Positions 41,148 to 50,259 of a stretch of 64,000 bases of DNA are shown piece after piece. The stretch is taken from the NCBI RefSeq assembly GCF_027497495.1, contig NZ_CP114205.1:5828001-5892000 (forward strand), read 5' to 3'. How positions within the stretch are numbered: the first letter of the stretch is position 1; every line of letters begins with the position of its first letter. Origin of the DNA: Streptomyces tubercidicus. GTDB lineage: Bacteria; Actinomycetota; Actinomycetes; Streptomycetales; Streptomycetaceae. A program made the translations under genes and the position numbers. The notes below the pieces were generated by a model. The model ran no database searches and was not told where the DNA came from. It saw nothing but the letters and a program-made list of their open reading frames with translations.

Positions 41148-43258
41148 GCTCCGCCAGCACCTTCCGGCTGGCAGCCGTAAAGGGGTGATCAGCTCCGAGG
41201 CTGTTCGTCCGCCGTTCCACGACATCGTTCATCAGGCTCACGGCTGCCTCGAAACGTCCGAGCTTGTCTTGAATGCGGGCATAGAGCTGTTGCGCCGAAA
41301 GCGCGATGGGGTAATCGGGCCCGAAGCGGCGTTCATACGTTTCCGCGGCCAGCCGAATCTCCTCATCGGCCTCCTCGAAGTGCCCGAGTACATAAAGCGC
41401 CCAGGCATGGTTATGTCGTGCTCCCAGCGTGACCGTGTGGTCCGGGCCGAGGTGCCGCTCACATTCGGCGGGCAAGGAAAGGAGTGCGGCGTTACCTTCC
41501 CTTTCGAGTTCGGCCGCCGGCAGCATCGCCAGCAGGCTGGCCTGGGAACGCAGTGTCAAGGGATGTGCCGGCCCGAGAGCCGACTGCCGGCCCGCGATCG
41601 TGGCCTGGAGCAGGGACAGCGCTTCTTCCTTCCGGCCGCGGTTTCCCAGCACCAGTTGTAGTCCGTGGCCACTGTCCAGCGTGTCCGGGTCGTGGGCTCC
41701 GAACAGCCGCTCCTGTTCGCTTCGGACCTGGCGCAGCAGCGGCTCGGCCTCCGCGTACTTTCCCAGCCGGAACAGCGCTCGGCCGGCCCGGGAACGCGCA
41801 GCCAGCACCAAGCGGTGCTCCGGGCCAAGGGTTTGCTCCGAAAGCGCCACCGCACCATGAGCGGTCTCCCAGGCGGACAGATAGTCCCCCGTACGGTGCC
41901 GGGGCAGTGGCCAATCGCGTCGCGATACCCACCACATCGGCCAAGGTCGTGGGAGTCGCGGCACGCTGCAACAAGGCGATGGCATGGGGGCTGAGCAGCC
42001 GTAGCTGCGGGTCTTCCGGTCCGGCGTCCGGCAGTTGCGGAACCGCGGCGTCCAGCAGTCGGCACGCCGTCGAGTTGAGGCGGGTAAGACAGTCCGATGG
42101 CGTGGCGGAAGCGACGCTGTCGAGCAGTACGCCGTGGCTCTGAACACATCGCACGCCCACGCTGACCAGTTCAGTGAGCGATTGGTCGAGCAACGCTCGC
42201 AGCGCCGTTTCCGTACGGGCCCGGGGGAGGACGCCACTGATTTCAGGACGATTCAGCAGGGACAGCGGCAGCGGCTCCGGAGCAAAACGGGCCAGCAGGC
42301 GAAGCAGCGTCACTGCCTCGGGCAGGCCACGCGCCTCGAACGCGTCGAGCGTGAGTTGCCAAGTACGCCCTACCAGGTGGCGTGGGTCTACATCCGACAA
42401 GAGGTCAGCTCCTTGGTCGATGAGCTCGACAGGTTCTCCTTCCTCAAGGTGGCGCCGGTAAGCGTCCATCGTCCACGGGTCGAGCACTTGGTGGGACAGG
42501 AATCCACCCGCCAGCGTCAGCGCGAGCGGCAGCCGGCCGAGTCTGTCGGCGATCTCGGCAGCCTGCTTGAACGTGCCGCTCTGCGGCGCCAGATCGCACA
42601 GCACCCGTGCGGCGTCTTCCCGCGGCAGCACCCCGATATGTTGCAACTCCGCTCCTGGCCACCAGCGAGCAGCCGCACGACGCGTCGTGACCACGACGAT
42701 GCCGCGGGGGCTGGTGCGCAGCCAGCTGCCATCCCTCAAGATCTCGGGATCATCCGCGTTGTCCAGCACCAGCAGCCACGGCTCGGCGGACCGGTCGAGG
42801 TGTTCCCATACGACATCGGCGCCAGGGCGCAGGCCGTTGCGAGCGGCCAGCAGCTCCCCGTCGGTGGCACCCCGGTCAGCGGCAACGGCGAGCATGCCGG
42901 AGCGCAGACTCGCACGGTCGGAGGCGTTCACCCATAGCCCGACCCGACCGCCGACCTCCGTAGCGAATTGAAAGAAGGCGCAAGCGACAGCGGTCTTGCC
43001 GCACCCTCCCATGCCGTGAAGAACGAAGGCCTGGCCGTCCCCTCCTTCCACGACACCGGCCCGTAGGCGTTCGAGCACATCGGCGCGGTCGCGCAGAACC
43101 ACGGGTGCTCGGCCCACCGCCGGACGCCGAACCGAGTCCGGGCCGGCCGGACCGGGTTCACCGCTGCCGTGGTAGTGGTACTCGCTGATGTGCTGGTCCC
43201 GCGACGACTGGTAGACGCGGCCGCCATCCTCGGCATGCCCGTCCATCGCACCTCTCAT
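41119..43258 (-). pseudogene. STAND ATPase with TPR repeats (NB-ARC/TPR), frameshifted
   Basis: Read from 43,258, the protein has a short N-terminus with RDQHISEYHYHG, then an NB-ARC-type NTPase: Walker A GMGGCGKTAV (~residue 83), Walker B WLLVLDNADDPE, VVVTTRR and RLPLALTLAGG. TPR repeats should follow. Near 41,895-41,910 the frame breaks: up to LADVVGIATRLATA it is in one frame, while from HRTGDYLSAWETAHGA on the TPRs (GPEHRLVLAARS, LGPDHTVTLGARHNH) continue in another, to the stop at 41,119. One base, in a run of C, accounts for it: either inactivation or a sequencing error. Such signal-transduction ATPases act as sensors, some in antiphage defence. It overlaps the upstream gene by ATGA. 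Confidence 0.75.
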
Positions 43259-43665
43259 CGTTCGGTGATGTGCAGGTCTCGGCCGGCTTGATAGACGCGT
43301 GCCCGCTCGGACGCGGTGGCGTGCTGAGTGACCGGCGCGTACGTAGCGGCTTCCGAACCGGCGTCGTCAAGCAACCGGCGAAGGCCCTCGACGGCCTCCG
43401 GCTGGGCGAGCAACAGCCGGCGGAGATGCCCCTGCCACTGCAAGCACAGCTCACGCAGCATCTCTTGGTCGGCCGCCGAGTGAGCGCGGAGCGCCTCCTC
43501 GCGACTCGCATCCAATTCACCGGAAACCATGTGCGCCCGGTCAGGCTGCAGACGTTGCCACAGACGAGTGAATCCGTCGCGGGTGTGTTGCCAGGCCTCG
43601 GTTGTCATCAGAGTGACCAAGGTGGTGCCAGCGGTCTGTGCGAACGATGTCAATTCCGGATCCAT
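43255..43665 (-). CDS. Small helical partner of the STAND ATPase
   Basis: A 136-residue mostly helical protein, MDPELTSFAQ at its start. It ends with VYQAGRDLHITER, which parallels VYQSSRDQHIS at the start of the next protein; this R-D-x-x-I motif is common around actinobacterial STAND ATPases. The frame upstream of ATG 43,665 is open, but GGGGGAACT just before that ATG fits the start. Its stop overlaps the ATPase start (ATGA), so the two are co-translated. The function is unknown; an effector-associated adaptor is plausible. Confidence 0.65.
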   Translation of the reverse strand: MDPELTSFAQTAGTTLVTLMTTEAWQHTRDGFTRLWQRLQPDRAHMVSGELDASREEALRAHSAADQEMLRELCLQWQGHLRRLLLAQPEAVEGLRRLLDDAGSEAATYAPVTQHATASERARVYQAGRDLHITER

Positions 43666-43690
43666 AGTTCCCCCAGCGGAATCGCTACTG

Positions 43691-43705
43691 CGCCAAATTT
43701 TGGCG
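43691..43705. promoter_or_regulatory. Palindrome before the STAND operon
   Basis: CGCCAAA-T-TTTGGCG, perfect seven-base arms, 26-40 bases before the start of the minus-strand operon. It is a likely operator. The rest of the divergent gap (43,706-43,922) shows no further signal I can defend. Confidence 0.45.
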
Positions 43706-43922
43706 ATGGTTCCATAAGGCGGACCGTCAACGCCACGGGCCCGTCCGGCTGCCCAAGGCCAGCATGTTTGCACCCACCAAACTGAACGGGCAAGCGAGCT
43801 TCGGTGTAATTTTCCTATGACATATGCCATGGTCATTTTCTCACGTGGCTCAGTGTGTGCCCTAGCTGCGTCGAGCTGCGGACGCTAAGCTCAAAAAGCT
43901 CTACATTGACCGAAGGAGAGTG

Positions 43923-44198
43923 GTGGCTGTGGCGAGGCCGTGGGAAGCCGACCCGACAACGCGATTCAAAAAGCGTCTGGGTAAATCCCCGCAGGAGTTA
44001 GGGAATACTACGGACAACCCTGACTGCCCTGATATCTGGGAGCTGGAGAACGGAGATGTCGCCATCATCGGCAGAGACCTGACAGACTCGCTCGGGAAAA
44101 GCCTTCCGGAGGGTGTATCGGTAGGGAGCGACGAACGCCTCGTCGTCATCCCAAGGAACATGATGGTCGCAGCGAAGCCGGACATCCCCAATGTTTGA
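43923..44198 (+). CDS. Small protein paired with DUF6879, TTA-containing
   Basis: A 91-residue protein I cannot name. The C-terminal half (DIWELENGDVAIIGRDLTD, then ERLVVIPRNMM) looks like a small beta-rich domain. GTGs at 43,920, 43,923 and 43,929 are in frame; GGAG at 43,914-43,917 favours 43,923. It contains a TTA codon at 43,998-44,000, so it may be bldA-dependent. It overlaps the DUF6879 gene by eight bases, a pairing that recurs in Streptomyces. Confidence 0.6.
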   Translation: MAVARPWEADPTTRFKKRLGKSPQELGNTTDNPDCPDIWELENGDVAIIGRDLTDSLGKSLPEGVSVGSDERLVVIPRNMMVAAKPDIPNV

Positions 44199-44805
44199 GT
44201 CGTTCCACGGCAGCATCTCAGAGCGTCTGGACCGACCGAGCTACCACGAGGACTTCCGCCGCCACTATGAGAGCGGCATCCGCTTCTTGAACAAGCTTGA
44301 GCGTGGGCAGTCCTTCAAGGAGCGAGGTTTCCCCAGCTGGGAAGCCTTTGCCGTCGGCGAATGGGACAGCGCACTCTCCTTGATCGAGGAGAAGCGCGAA
44401 ATCTACGCCGCCCAGCTCCGGAAGGCCGAGGAACTCGGCATTCTGGAGCGCCGCCTCCGGGTGGTGGAATTCCCTGTCACTCCGTACGTACAGTGGGAAC
44501 TGTTCGTGCTTCGCCTGCGGGTGGAATTGGGCGGCAACATCCGAGTGATGGACGCCCGCAAAATCTCAGACATCGAAGCCGATCACCTTGTGCCAGAGGC
44601 AGTGATCCTCGGCGATGAGGTCATGTACGAGGTGGTTTACGACGACGATGGAAACGCGGCTGGAGCTAATCGCATCACGGATCAAGCGGCGATTGCAGAA
44701 ACCTCCGCCGGCTTCGATACGCTCTACCATCGAGGCGAAGATTTCCTGGAGTTCTTCCATCGGGAAATTGCGTCACTGGATCCACCGAGCGTCGTTCATA
44801 GGTGA
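44191..44805 (+). CDS. DUF6879 family protein
   Basis: A 204-residue protein of the DUF6879 family, recognisable by the central RRLRVVEFPVTPYVQWELFV and by the helical N-terminus (FRRHYESGIRFLNKLERGQ). The region around residues 170-190 (GFDTLYHRGEDFLEFF) is also typical. The function is not known; members sit next to regulators and small partner proteins. It starts inside the previous gene, so the two are likely co-translated. A strong terminator follows. Confidence 0.75.
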   Translation: MFESFHGSISERLDRPSYHEDFRRHYESGIRFLNKLERGQSFKERGFPSWEAFAVGEWDSALSLIEEKREIYAAQLRKAEELGILERRLRVVEFPVTPYVQWELFVLRLRVELGGNIRVMDARKISDIEADHLVPEAVILGDEVMYEVVYDDDGNAAGANRITDQAAIAETSAGFDTLYHRGEDFLEFFHREIASLDPPSVVHR

Positions 44806-44833
44806 CGCGCAACGCCGCGGGTTTCTTGAGTAG

Positions 44834-44869
44834 CAGGGGGCCGCACGGACTCGTCCGTGCGGCCCCCTG
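44834..44869. terminator. Bidirectional terminator between convergent genes
   Basis: Nearly perfect stem of 15-17 base pairs (44,834-44,850 with 44,853-44,869), tight loop around ACTCGT. It lies between the DUF6879 gene and the convergent serine protease gene. Confidence 0.85.
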
Positions 44870-44895
44870 TGTCTGGGGTCAGGCCGGGTGCTTGG

Positions 44896-45930
44896 TCACG
44901 ACGACTGGGCCGTGGTGTAGAGGTTCTTGGCGTCGTCGCCGAAGTAGGGGCCGAACATGGTGTTGGGCCAGAACTGGTAGCCGAAGCTGTTTACCGAGGA
45001 CTGGAGGCCGGTGCCGGTTTTTTCGTCGAAGGTGGTGAACCAGGGGCCGCCGCTGGAGCCGCCGGTCATGTTGCAGGGGAGACCGTGGTCCTGGGAGAAC
45101 AGCGGGTCCTTGATGGTGTTGCCGCTGCAGTAGATGAGCTTGCTGCCGTCGTACGGGGCGGCTGCCGGGAAGCCGAAGGCGTACATCGGCTTGCTGTAGC
45201 CGGAGTTGAAGGAGAGGCCCTGGCCGCCGACGACGTCGGTGAGCTTCTTGCCGTCGAGCGGGGCGACCACCGCGGCGCCGACGTCGTAGTTGATGTCCTC
45301 GCTCGCCGTCCACTGGGGGGTGGCGAGTGTTTTGGCCGCCGGCCACTTGCCGTACGGGGCCTCGCCGTCGTGGTAGCCGGGGACGAAGACCCAGTTGGTG
45401 TGCCAGGCGCCCTGGAGCTTCACGCAGTGCCCGGCCGTGAGCACTGTGCTCTTGTTGCCGCTGGTGACGGCGTCGCCGGAGCAGGAGGCGTTGCGGCCCT
45501 GGTAGGTGAAGAACACCCGGCCGGTGGTTTTGACGACTGCGCCGCCGCCGGTCCAGGGGCCGCCGGCCTGGGGGAGGGAGTTGGGCGATGACGGGACAGC
45601 CCGGGGGAGTTGGGGGAGGGTGGGGGAGACCTTGAGCGGTGCGCTGCGGCGGACCGTGGTCGTGGGCGCCTTCTTCGTGGGTGTGGCGAGGTTCAGGGGA
45701 GTGGCGGCGCGCATGCGGTCCGGGGTCCAGTAGGCGCCGAGGGTGGTGTGCGGGGTGGCGGTGCGGTGGCCGGGCTGTGGGGTGGCGGCGCCGGCCTGGC
45801 CGGTGGGGAGCAGGAGGGCGAGCAGCGTACCGGCGGCCGTCAGGGTGCCGAGGGCGGCCCGGGATCTGCGTGCGGGGTACGGCGCCGATATGCCGTCAAC
45901 TGCCGGTATGACGCGAGTGGTTCGTCTCAC
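44896..45930 (-). CDS. Secreted trypsin/V8-like serine protease
   Basis: A 344-residue secreted protease. A signal peptide covers the first ~45 residues (Arg-rich start, LTAAGTLLALLLPTGQAGA core), then a Thr/Pro-rich pro-region. The catalytic triad is visible: His in VLTAGHC, Asp in INYDVGAAVV, Ser in TGGSSGGPW. GTG 45,930 follows GGAG at six bases; the frame continues far upstream without a better start. Paired Cys residues suggest disulfides outside the cell. It is a common Streptomyces exoenzyme, not tied to the cluster. Confidence 0.88.
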   Translation of the reverse strand: MRRTTRVIPAVDGISAPYPARRSRAALGTLTAAGTLLALLLPTGQAGAATPQPGHRTATPHTTLGAYWTPDRMRAATPLNLATPTKKAPTTTVRRSAPLKVSPTLPQLPRAVPSSPNSLPQAGGPWTGGGAVVKTTGRVFFTYQGRNASCSGDAVTSGNKSTVLTAGHCVKLQGAWHTNWVFVPGYHDGEAPYGKWPAAKTLATPQWTASEDINYDVGAAVVAPLDGKKLTDVVGGQGLSFNSGYSKPMYAFGFPAAAPYDGSKLIYCSGNTIKDPLFSQDHGLPCNMTGGSSGGPWFTTFDEKTGTGLQSSVNSFGYQFWPNTMFGPYFGDDAKNLYTTAQSS

Positions 45931-46129
45931 ACGTGACTCCTTCTGCGGGGAGCCGCGCGCGGCAGGCGCGCGCGGTCGTGGGGAACGGGGCCGCGCGAGG
46001 GCGGCCCCGGCAGACGAGTGGTGCGGATCCGAGGTAAGGGTGCCATCGGAAGCGGCAGGAGGGCAGGGGTCGTACGGGATTCGGCGGTTGTGGGGGAGGG
46101 AGGAGAGGAGGAGCAGGGTGGGGCGTCCC

Positions 46130-46166
46130 GGGTGCCGGTGCCCGTGCCGGTGCCGGTGCCGGTGCG
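46130..46166. repeat. GGTGCC hexamer tandem repeat
   Basis: Six or so copies of a GTGCCG-type hexamer in the 296-base non-coding gap 45,931-46,226 between the protease and SDR genes. No gene or clear promoter is seen in this gap. Confidence 0.5.
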
Positions 46167-46226
46167 GGGCCCGGTCCCCTCTCGTTCGGCCAAGGGATGT
46201 GCGGCAATCGGGGAGTCGGCTGCGCG

Positions 46227-47162
46227 TCAACCCCGTCCGATGTACGGCATGTTGGTCGCCATTACCGTCGCGAACTGCACGTTGGCCGTCAGGGGCAGTG
46301 CTGCCATGTGGACGACCGTGCGGGCGACATCCGTTGCGTCCATGACGGGCTCGATCGCTGTCTGGCCGTTGGCCTGGAGGGTGCCGGTTTGCATGGGGCC
46401 GGTCATTTCGGTGGCCGCGTTGCCGATGTCGATCTGGCCGCAGGCGATGTGGTACGGACGGCCGTCCAGGGAGAGTGACTTGGTCAGGCCGGTGATGGCG
46501 TGCTTGGTGGCGGTGTAGGCGATGGAGTGCGGGCGCGGGGTGTGGGCGGAGATCGAGCCGTTGTTGATGATCCGTCCGCCCTGGGGTTCCTGGGCCTTCA
46601 TGGTGCGGAACGCGGCCTGGGCGCAGAGGAAGGAGCCGGTGAGGTTGACGTCGACGACCGTGCGCCAGTCGTCGTAGGCCAGTTCCTCCAGTGGCACGGC
46701 ACGGCCGAAGGTGCCCGCGTTGTTGAAGAGCAGATCGAGTTGGCCGAACCGCTCGTGGACGGCGGCGAACAGGGCGTCGACCTGTTCGGGGCGGGTGACA
46801 TCGGTCGGCACCGTCGTGATCGCGGGGGCGTCGGGGCCCGCCGGGCCCGCCAGCCGGGAGGTCTCCGCCAGCGCCTCGGCGCGCCGCCCGGCCAGCACCA
46901 CCGTCCAGCCGGCGGCGCTCAGCGCGAGGGCGACCGCCCGTCCGATGCCGGAGCCGGCGCCGGTGACCACGGCCACCTGCCGGGGTGCCGCGCCGTCCTG
47001 CCGCGCCTCCTGTGGGGCCGCTGCCGTCCGGGTGCTGTGCCCGCCCCGCGAGGACGGTGCGGGCAGGGTGGGCCGGGGCGCGGTCGCGGTACCGCCCACC
47101 TGCCCGGCCCGTGCCATCGGCGTCGTCCGCGCGGCTCGTGCCGACTGTGAGTTCTCTGCCAT
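46227..47162 (-). CDS. Short-chain dehydrogenase/reductase
   Basis: A 311-residue SDR with an Ala/Thr/Pro-rich N-terminal extension of ~65 residues. The Rossmann motif VVTGAGSGIGRAVALAL, NNAGTFG, the catalytic Ser (NNGSISAHTP) and YTATKHA with Tyr and Lys are present. ATG 47,162 has a poor ribosome site, so a later start is possible; the extension may not be translated in full. The substrate is unknown. It lies outside the cluster. Confidence 0.8.
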   Translation of the reverse strand: MAENSQSARAARTTPMARAGQVGGTATAPRPTLPAPSSRGGHSTRTAAAPQEARQDGAAPRQVAVVTGAGSGIGRAVALALSAAGWTVVLAGRRAEALAETSRLAGPAGPDAPAITTVPTDVTRPEQVDALFAAVHERFGQLDLLFNNAGTFGRAVPLEELAYDDWRTVVDVNLTGSFLCAQAAFRTMKAQEPQGGRIINNGSISAHTPRPHSIAYTATKHAITGLTKSLSLDGRPYHIACGQIDIGNAATEMTGPMQTGTLQANGQTAIEPVMDATDVARTVVHMAALPLTANVQFATVMATNMPYIGRG

Positions 47163-47303
47163 GGCGGCAGCGTAAACGGCGTACGGGCGGTGAACGGGGC
47201 ACGGCCGGCGTGGTTCAGCCGCCGTTGTGGAGGCCGCGTGGGACGGCGGGCTTGGTGGGGGTGGTGTGCTCCTCACGCGAACGGGCCACCGCCGTCCCCC
47301 AAC

Positions 47304-48245
47304 TCAACCGCCAGTATGGAAGCGCCGCAGGACCGCTGCCTTGGTGGCGGTGAACTCGTCCTCGGTGAGGATGCCGTCGCGGTGCAGTTCGCCGAGTTCG
47401 CGCAGACGGCGGAGGAGGGCGTCATGGTCGTCGGCAGGGGCAGGGGCAGGGGCAGGGGCAGGGGCAGGCGCGGGGTCGGGAGTGGGCGGGGCGAGGAGGG
47501 CGGCCGGCGGGGGCGTCGTCGGCAGGGACTTCCCCGCGCCGTCCGACGGATGGGGCAGGCGTGCCGCGACCGCTGCCGCGAGCAGTGCCGTGGTGCCGCT
47601 TTCCTTCTTGAAGCCCCATAGTTCGATGGAGTTGGGGTCGTGCTCCGGCTTGAGCCGCTCCGTCGTGCCGCGTGTCCGGAAGCGGAGGTAGCCGGACTCC
47701 AGACCAGCGGCGGCTCGCCACTCCACTGCTTCGAGGGCGCTGAGGGCGAAGTTTCTGGGGCCCCAGTCCCGCTTGGTTTCGCTGGTGTTCCAGCGCCATT
47801 CGATGGTGACCTTTTCGCCGTCGAAGGTGGCGATGCCGTCCACCCCGGCGGCCGAGAGCGGCACGGACGGACCGGGCAGCAGATACCGGTCGGCGGGCCC
47901 GTCCGGTATCTGTTCCAGCATCAGGGCCTGCCGTACGGCGTCCACGAAGTACTCGGCGACCTCGACCCGGCCGGCGTCCACGGTCAGCCGGTACGGGTTC
48001 GCCTCGTCCGGCAGGCTGCCGCCGGTGACCTGGAGCAGCGGATCCGCGCCCGTCCTCAGGCGCAGTCGCAGCCGGCCACCCTTCCGGCCCGGTTCGTGCG
48101 CGATACCGGCCAGCGCGGCCAGCGGCACCGTGAACTCACCGAGATCCTGGCGGAGTTTGTGCACCCCGCGCTCGCGCCCCGGCACGATGCGCACGGCGTC
48201 GCCGTCGAAGGTCCAGGTGCCGTCGCGCACCATCAGTTCAGCCAT
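47304..48245 (-). CDS. DUF4429 protein with C-terminal SHOCT domain
   Basis: A 313-residue protein. The DUF4429 part covers ~residues 1-215 (MAELMVRDGTWTFDGDAVRI and a second copy, GVDGIATFDGEKVTIEWRW). After a proline-alanine linker coded by GGGGCA-type hexamers (about 47,437-47,470) a short SHOCT domain ends the protein (LLRRLRELGELHRDGILTEDEF). SHOCT domains mediate oligomerisation. The family is widespread in Streptomyces and has no assigned reaction. ATG 48,245 is where family members begin. Confidence 0.82.
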   Translation of the reverse strand: MAELMVRDGTWTFDGDAVRIVPGRERGVHKLRQDLGEFTVPLAALAGIAHEPGRKGGRLRLRLRTGADPLLQVTGGSLPDEANPYRLTVDAGRVEVAEYFVDAVRQALMLEQIPDGPADRYLLPGPSVPLSAAGVDGIATFDGEKVTIEWRWNTSETKRDWGPRNFALSALEAVEWRAAAGLESGYLRFRTRGTTERLKPEHDPNSIELWGFKKESGTTALLAAAVAARLPHPSDGAGKSLPTTPPPAALLAPPTPDPAPAPAPAPAPAPADDHDALLRRLRELGELHRDGILTEDEFTATKAAVLRRFHTGG

Positions 48246-48423
48246 GCCCCGAATCCTACGGAGGCACGGCCGGTGCCGTGATTGTCCGACCGAGTCCGGT
48301 GCGGGCCCAGTCCTCATCCAGCGGTCATGTATGTGTCGTGCGCGGGTCAGCGCTGCGCCGTCCCGTGGCTCTCGAATGGATCCCCTACGGGCTCTGTGAC
48401 AACCGCCTTCAGGGGAGGGCCAG

Positions 48424-50055
48424 ATGACTCACCACGCACCGCACGAACAGGAGATCCGCGCCGCGGCCGCACACTTCGGCCGCCGCCGTTTCCTCACCGC
48501 CACCGGGGCCGCCGCCGCGCTCGCCTTCGCGACCAACCTGCCGGGCGCGGGCGCCGCACACGCCGCCGAGGCCGATGCGCGGAAGATCACCGAGAACCCC
48601 TTCACGCTGGGCGTCGCCTCCGGTGACCCGCAGCCCGGCTCCGTCGTGCTGTGGACCCGGCTGGCCCCGCGTCCGTACGAGCCCGGCAACGGCATGCCGG
48701 ACGCCCGGGTCACGGTGCGCTGGGAAGTCGCGTACGACGAGCACTTCAAGCGGCTGGCCGGCCGGGGCCGCGCCGACGCCCACCCGGAGTTCAACCACTC
48801 CGTGCACATCGAGCCCACCGGTCTCGCGCCCGACCGCGTCTACTACTACCGCTTCCGCGCCGGCAGTTGGATCAGCCCGGTCGGCCGCACCCGTACCGCC
48901 CCCGCCCGGAGCGCCCGGATCTCCGAGCTGAAGCTCGCCGCCGTCTCCTGCCAGGCCTACCACGACGGCTACTTCACGGCCCATCGGCACCTGGCCGAGG
49001 AGGACGTCGACGTCGTCTTCCACCTGGGGGACTACCTCTACGAGTATCCGGTGGGCGCGAACGGCGGCGCCCGCAACTACACCGACCGCACGCTGCCCGC
49101 CGTCTTCAACCGCGAGACGGTCACGCTGGACGACTACCGGCTGCGCTACGCCCTCTACAAGTCCGACCCGGACCTCCAGGCCGCGCACGCCGCGCACCCC
49201 TTCATCGTCACCTGGGATGACCACGAGGTGGAGAACAACTACGCCTCCGACATCAGCGAGGACAATCTCCCGCCCGCCGAGTTCCTCGTCCGCCGGGCCG
49301 CCGCCTACCGCGCGTACTGGGAGAACCAGCCGCTGCGCCGCCCGCAGCGGCCCCAGGGCGCCGACGCCCGGCTCTACCGCCGCCTCCAGTACGGGCAGCT
49401 CGCCCAGTTCGACATCCTCGACACCCGCCAGTACCGCTCCGACCAGGCATACGGCGACGGCTGGCACGCCCCGGGCCCCGAGTCCCTGGACCCCGCGCGC
49501 ACCCTGACCGGCGCCGCCCAGGAGCGCTGGCTGATCGACGGCTGGCGGCAGTCCGCCGCCCGCTGGAACGTGCTGCCGCAGCAGGTCACCTTCTCCGAGC
49601 GGCGCAACGCCACCGGCCCCGGCTACCAGCTGAGCATGGACGCCTGGGACGGCTACGCGGCCTCCCGGGACCGGGTGCTGGCGGGTGCCGAGTCGGCGGG
49701 TGTGGAGAACCTCGTCGTCCTCACGGGCGATGTGCACGTCCACTACGCCTTCGACATCAAGAAGGACTTCAAGGACCCCGGCTCGCGCACCGCCGGGGTG
49801 GAGTTCGTCACCACCTCGATCGCCAGCGGCAAGGACGGCGCGGACAAGCCCGCCAACTGGGACACCTACCTGGCGGCCAACCCGCACATGAAGTTTTACA
49901 ACGGCCGGCGCGGCTATGTGACCGTCACCCTGGACCAGGACACCGCCCGCGCCGACTACCGCACGGTGTCCGCCGTCACCACCCCCGGGGCGGCGGTGCG
50001 CACCGCCGCCTCGTTCGTCTCCGAAGCGGGCGATCCGGGCCTGAAGCCGGCCTGA
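48424..50055 (+). CDS. phoD: Alkaline phosphatase D (PhoD), Tat-exported
   Basis: A 543-residue secreted phosphodiesterase/phosphatase. A twin-arginine signal opens it (GRRRFLTATGAAAALAFA, cleavage after ~residue 45). Then come the PhoD N-terminal Ig-like domain (FTLGVASGDPQPGSVVLWTR) and the metallophosphoesterase domain: CQAYHDGYFTAHRHLAEED, FHLGDYLYEY, WDDHEVENNYASD and LTGDVHVHYA. It recovers phosphate from outside the cell. GGGAGGG precedes the ATG. I see no convincing PHO-box repeats upstream. A tandem repeat and a terminator follow. Confidence 0.93.
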   Translation: MTHHAPHEQEIRAAAAHFGRRRFLTATGAAAALAFATNLPGAGAAHAAEADARKITENPFTLGVASGDPQPGSVVLWTRLAPRPYEPGNGMPDARVTVRWEVAYDEHFKRLAGRGRADAHPEFNHSVHIEPTGLAPDRVYYYRFRAGSWISPVGRTRTAPARSARISELKLAAVSCQAYHDGYFTAHRHLAEEDVDVVFHLGDYLYEYPVGANGGARNYTDRTLPAVFNRETVTLDDYRLRYALYKSDPDLQAAHAAHPFIVTWDDHEVENNYASDISEDNLPPAEFLVRRAAAYRAYWENQPLRRPQRPQGADARLYRRLQYGQLAQFDILDTRQYRSDQAYGDGWHAPGPESLDPARTLTGAAQERWLIDGWRQSAARWNVLPQQVTFSERRNATGPGYQLSMDAWDGYAASRDRVLAGAESAGVENLVVLTGDVHVHYAFDIKKDFKDPGSRTAGVEFVTTSIASGKDGADKPANWDTYLAANPHMKFYNGRRGYVTVTLDQDTARADYRTVSAVTTPGAAVRTAASFVSEAGDPGLKPA

Positions 50056-50077
50056 CGCCGGTCTGAGGCATGGCCGG

Positions 50078-50110
50078 AAGCCGGTCTGAAGCCGGTCTGA
50101 AGCCGGTCTG
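50078..50110. repeat. Three tandem 11-base repeats
   Basis: AAGCCGGTCTG repeated at 50,078-50,088, 50,089-50,099 and 50,100-50,110, with degenerate copies just before. They lie between the phoD stop and its terminator. Confidence 0.8.
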
Positions 50111-50115
50111 ATCCA

Positions 50116-50145
50116 GGGCGTCCTGGGGGCTGATCCAGGACGCCC
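50116..50145 (+). terminator. phoD terminator
   Basis: Perfect eleven-base stem, GGGCGTCCTGG (50,116-50,126) with CCAGGACGCCC (50,135-50,145), loop of eight. Confidence 0.8.
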
Positions 50146-50259
50146 GTCCCAGGTCCGGCGCACGGCGGTCCTAGTCCCAAGTGACCGGTCCGAAACCGGT
50201 CGGAAGCCGTCCGCTGCGTGACACCATGGTGCAGCCATCTATCACCCATGGAGCCATGT

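Noticed and set aside
44896..47202. A 768-codon open frame on the minus strand
   Set aside because: Only the last 344 codons show protein-like content (the protease). The upstream part is the wrong frame of the SDR gene and a repeat-rich gap.
47430..47470. Hexamer repeat as a regulatory array
   Set aside because: It lies within the DUF4429 coding frame and codes the Pro-Ala linker.
48246..48423. PHO box before phoD
   Set aside because: No direct repeats of the GTTCACC type at 11-base spacing could be found in the gap.
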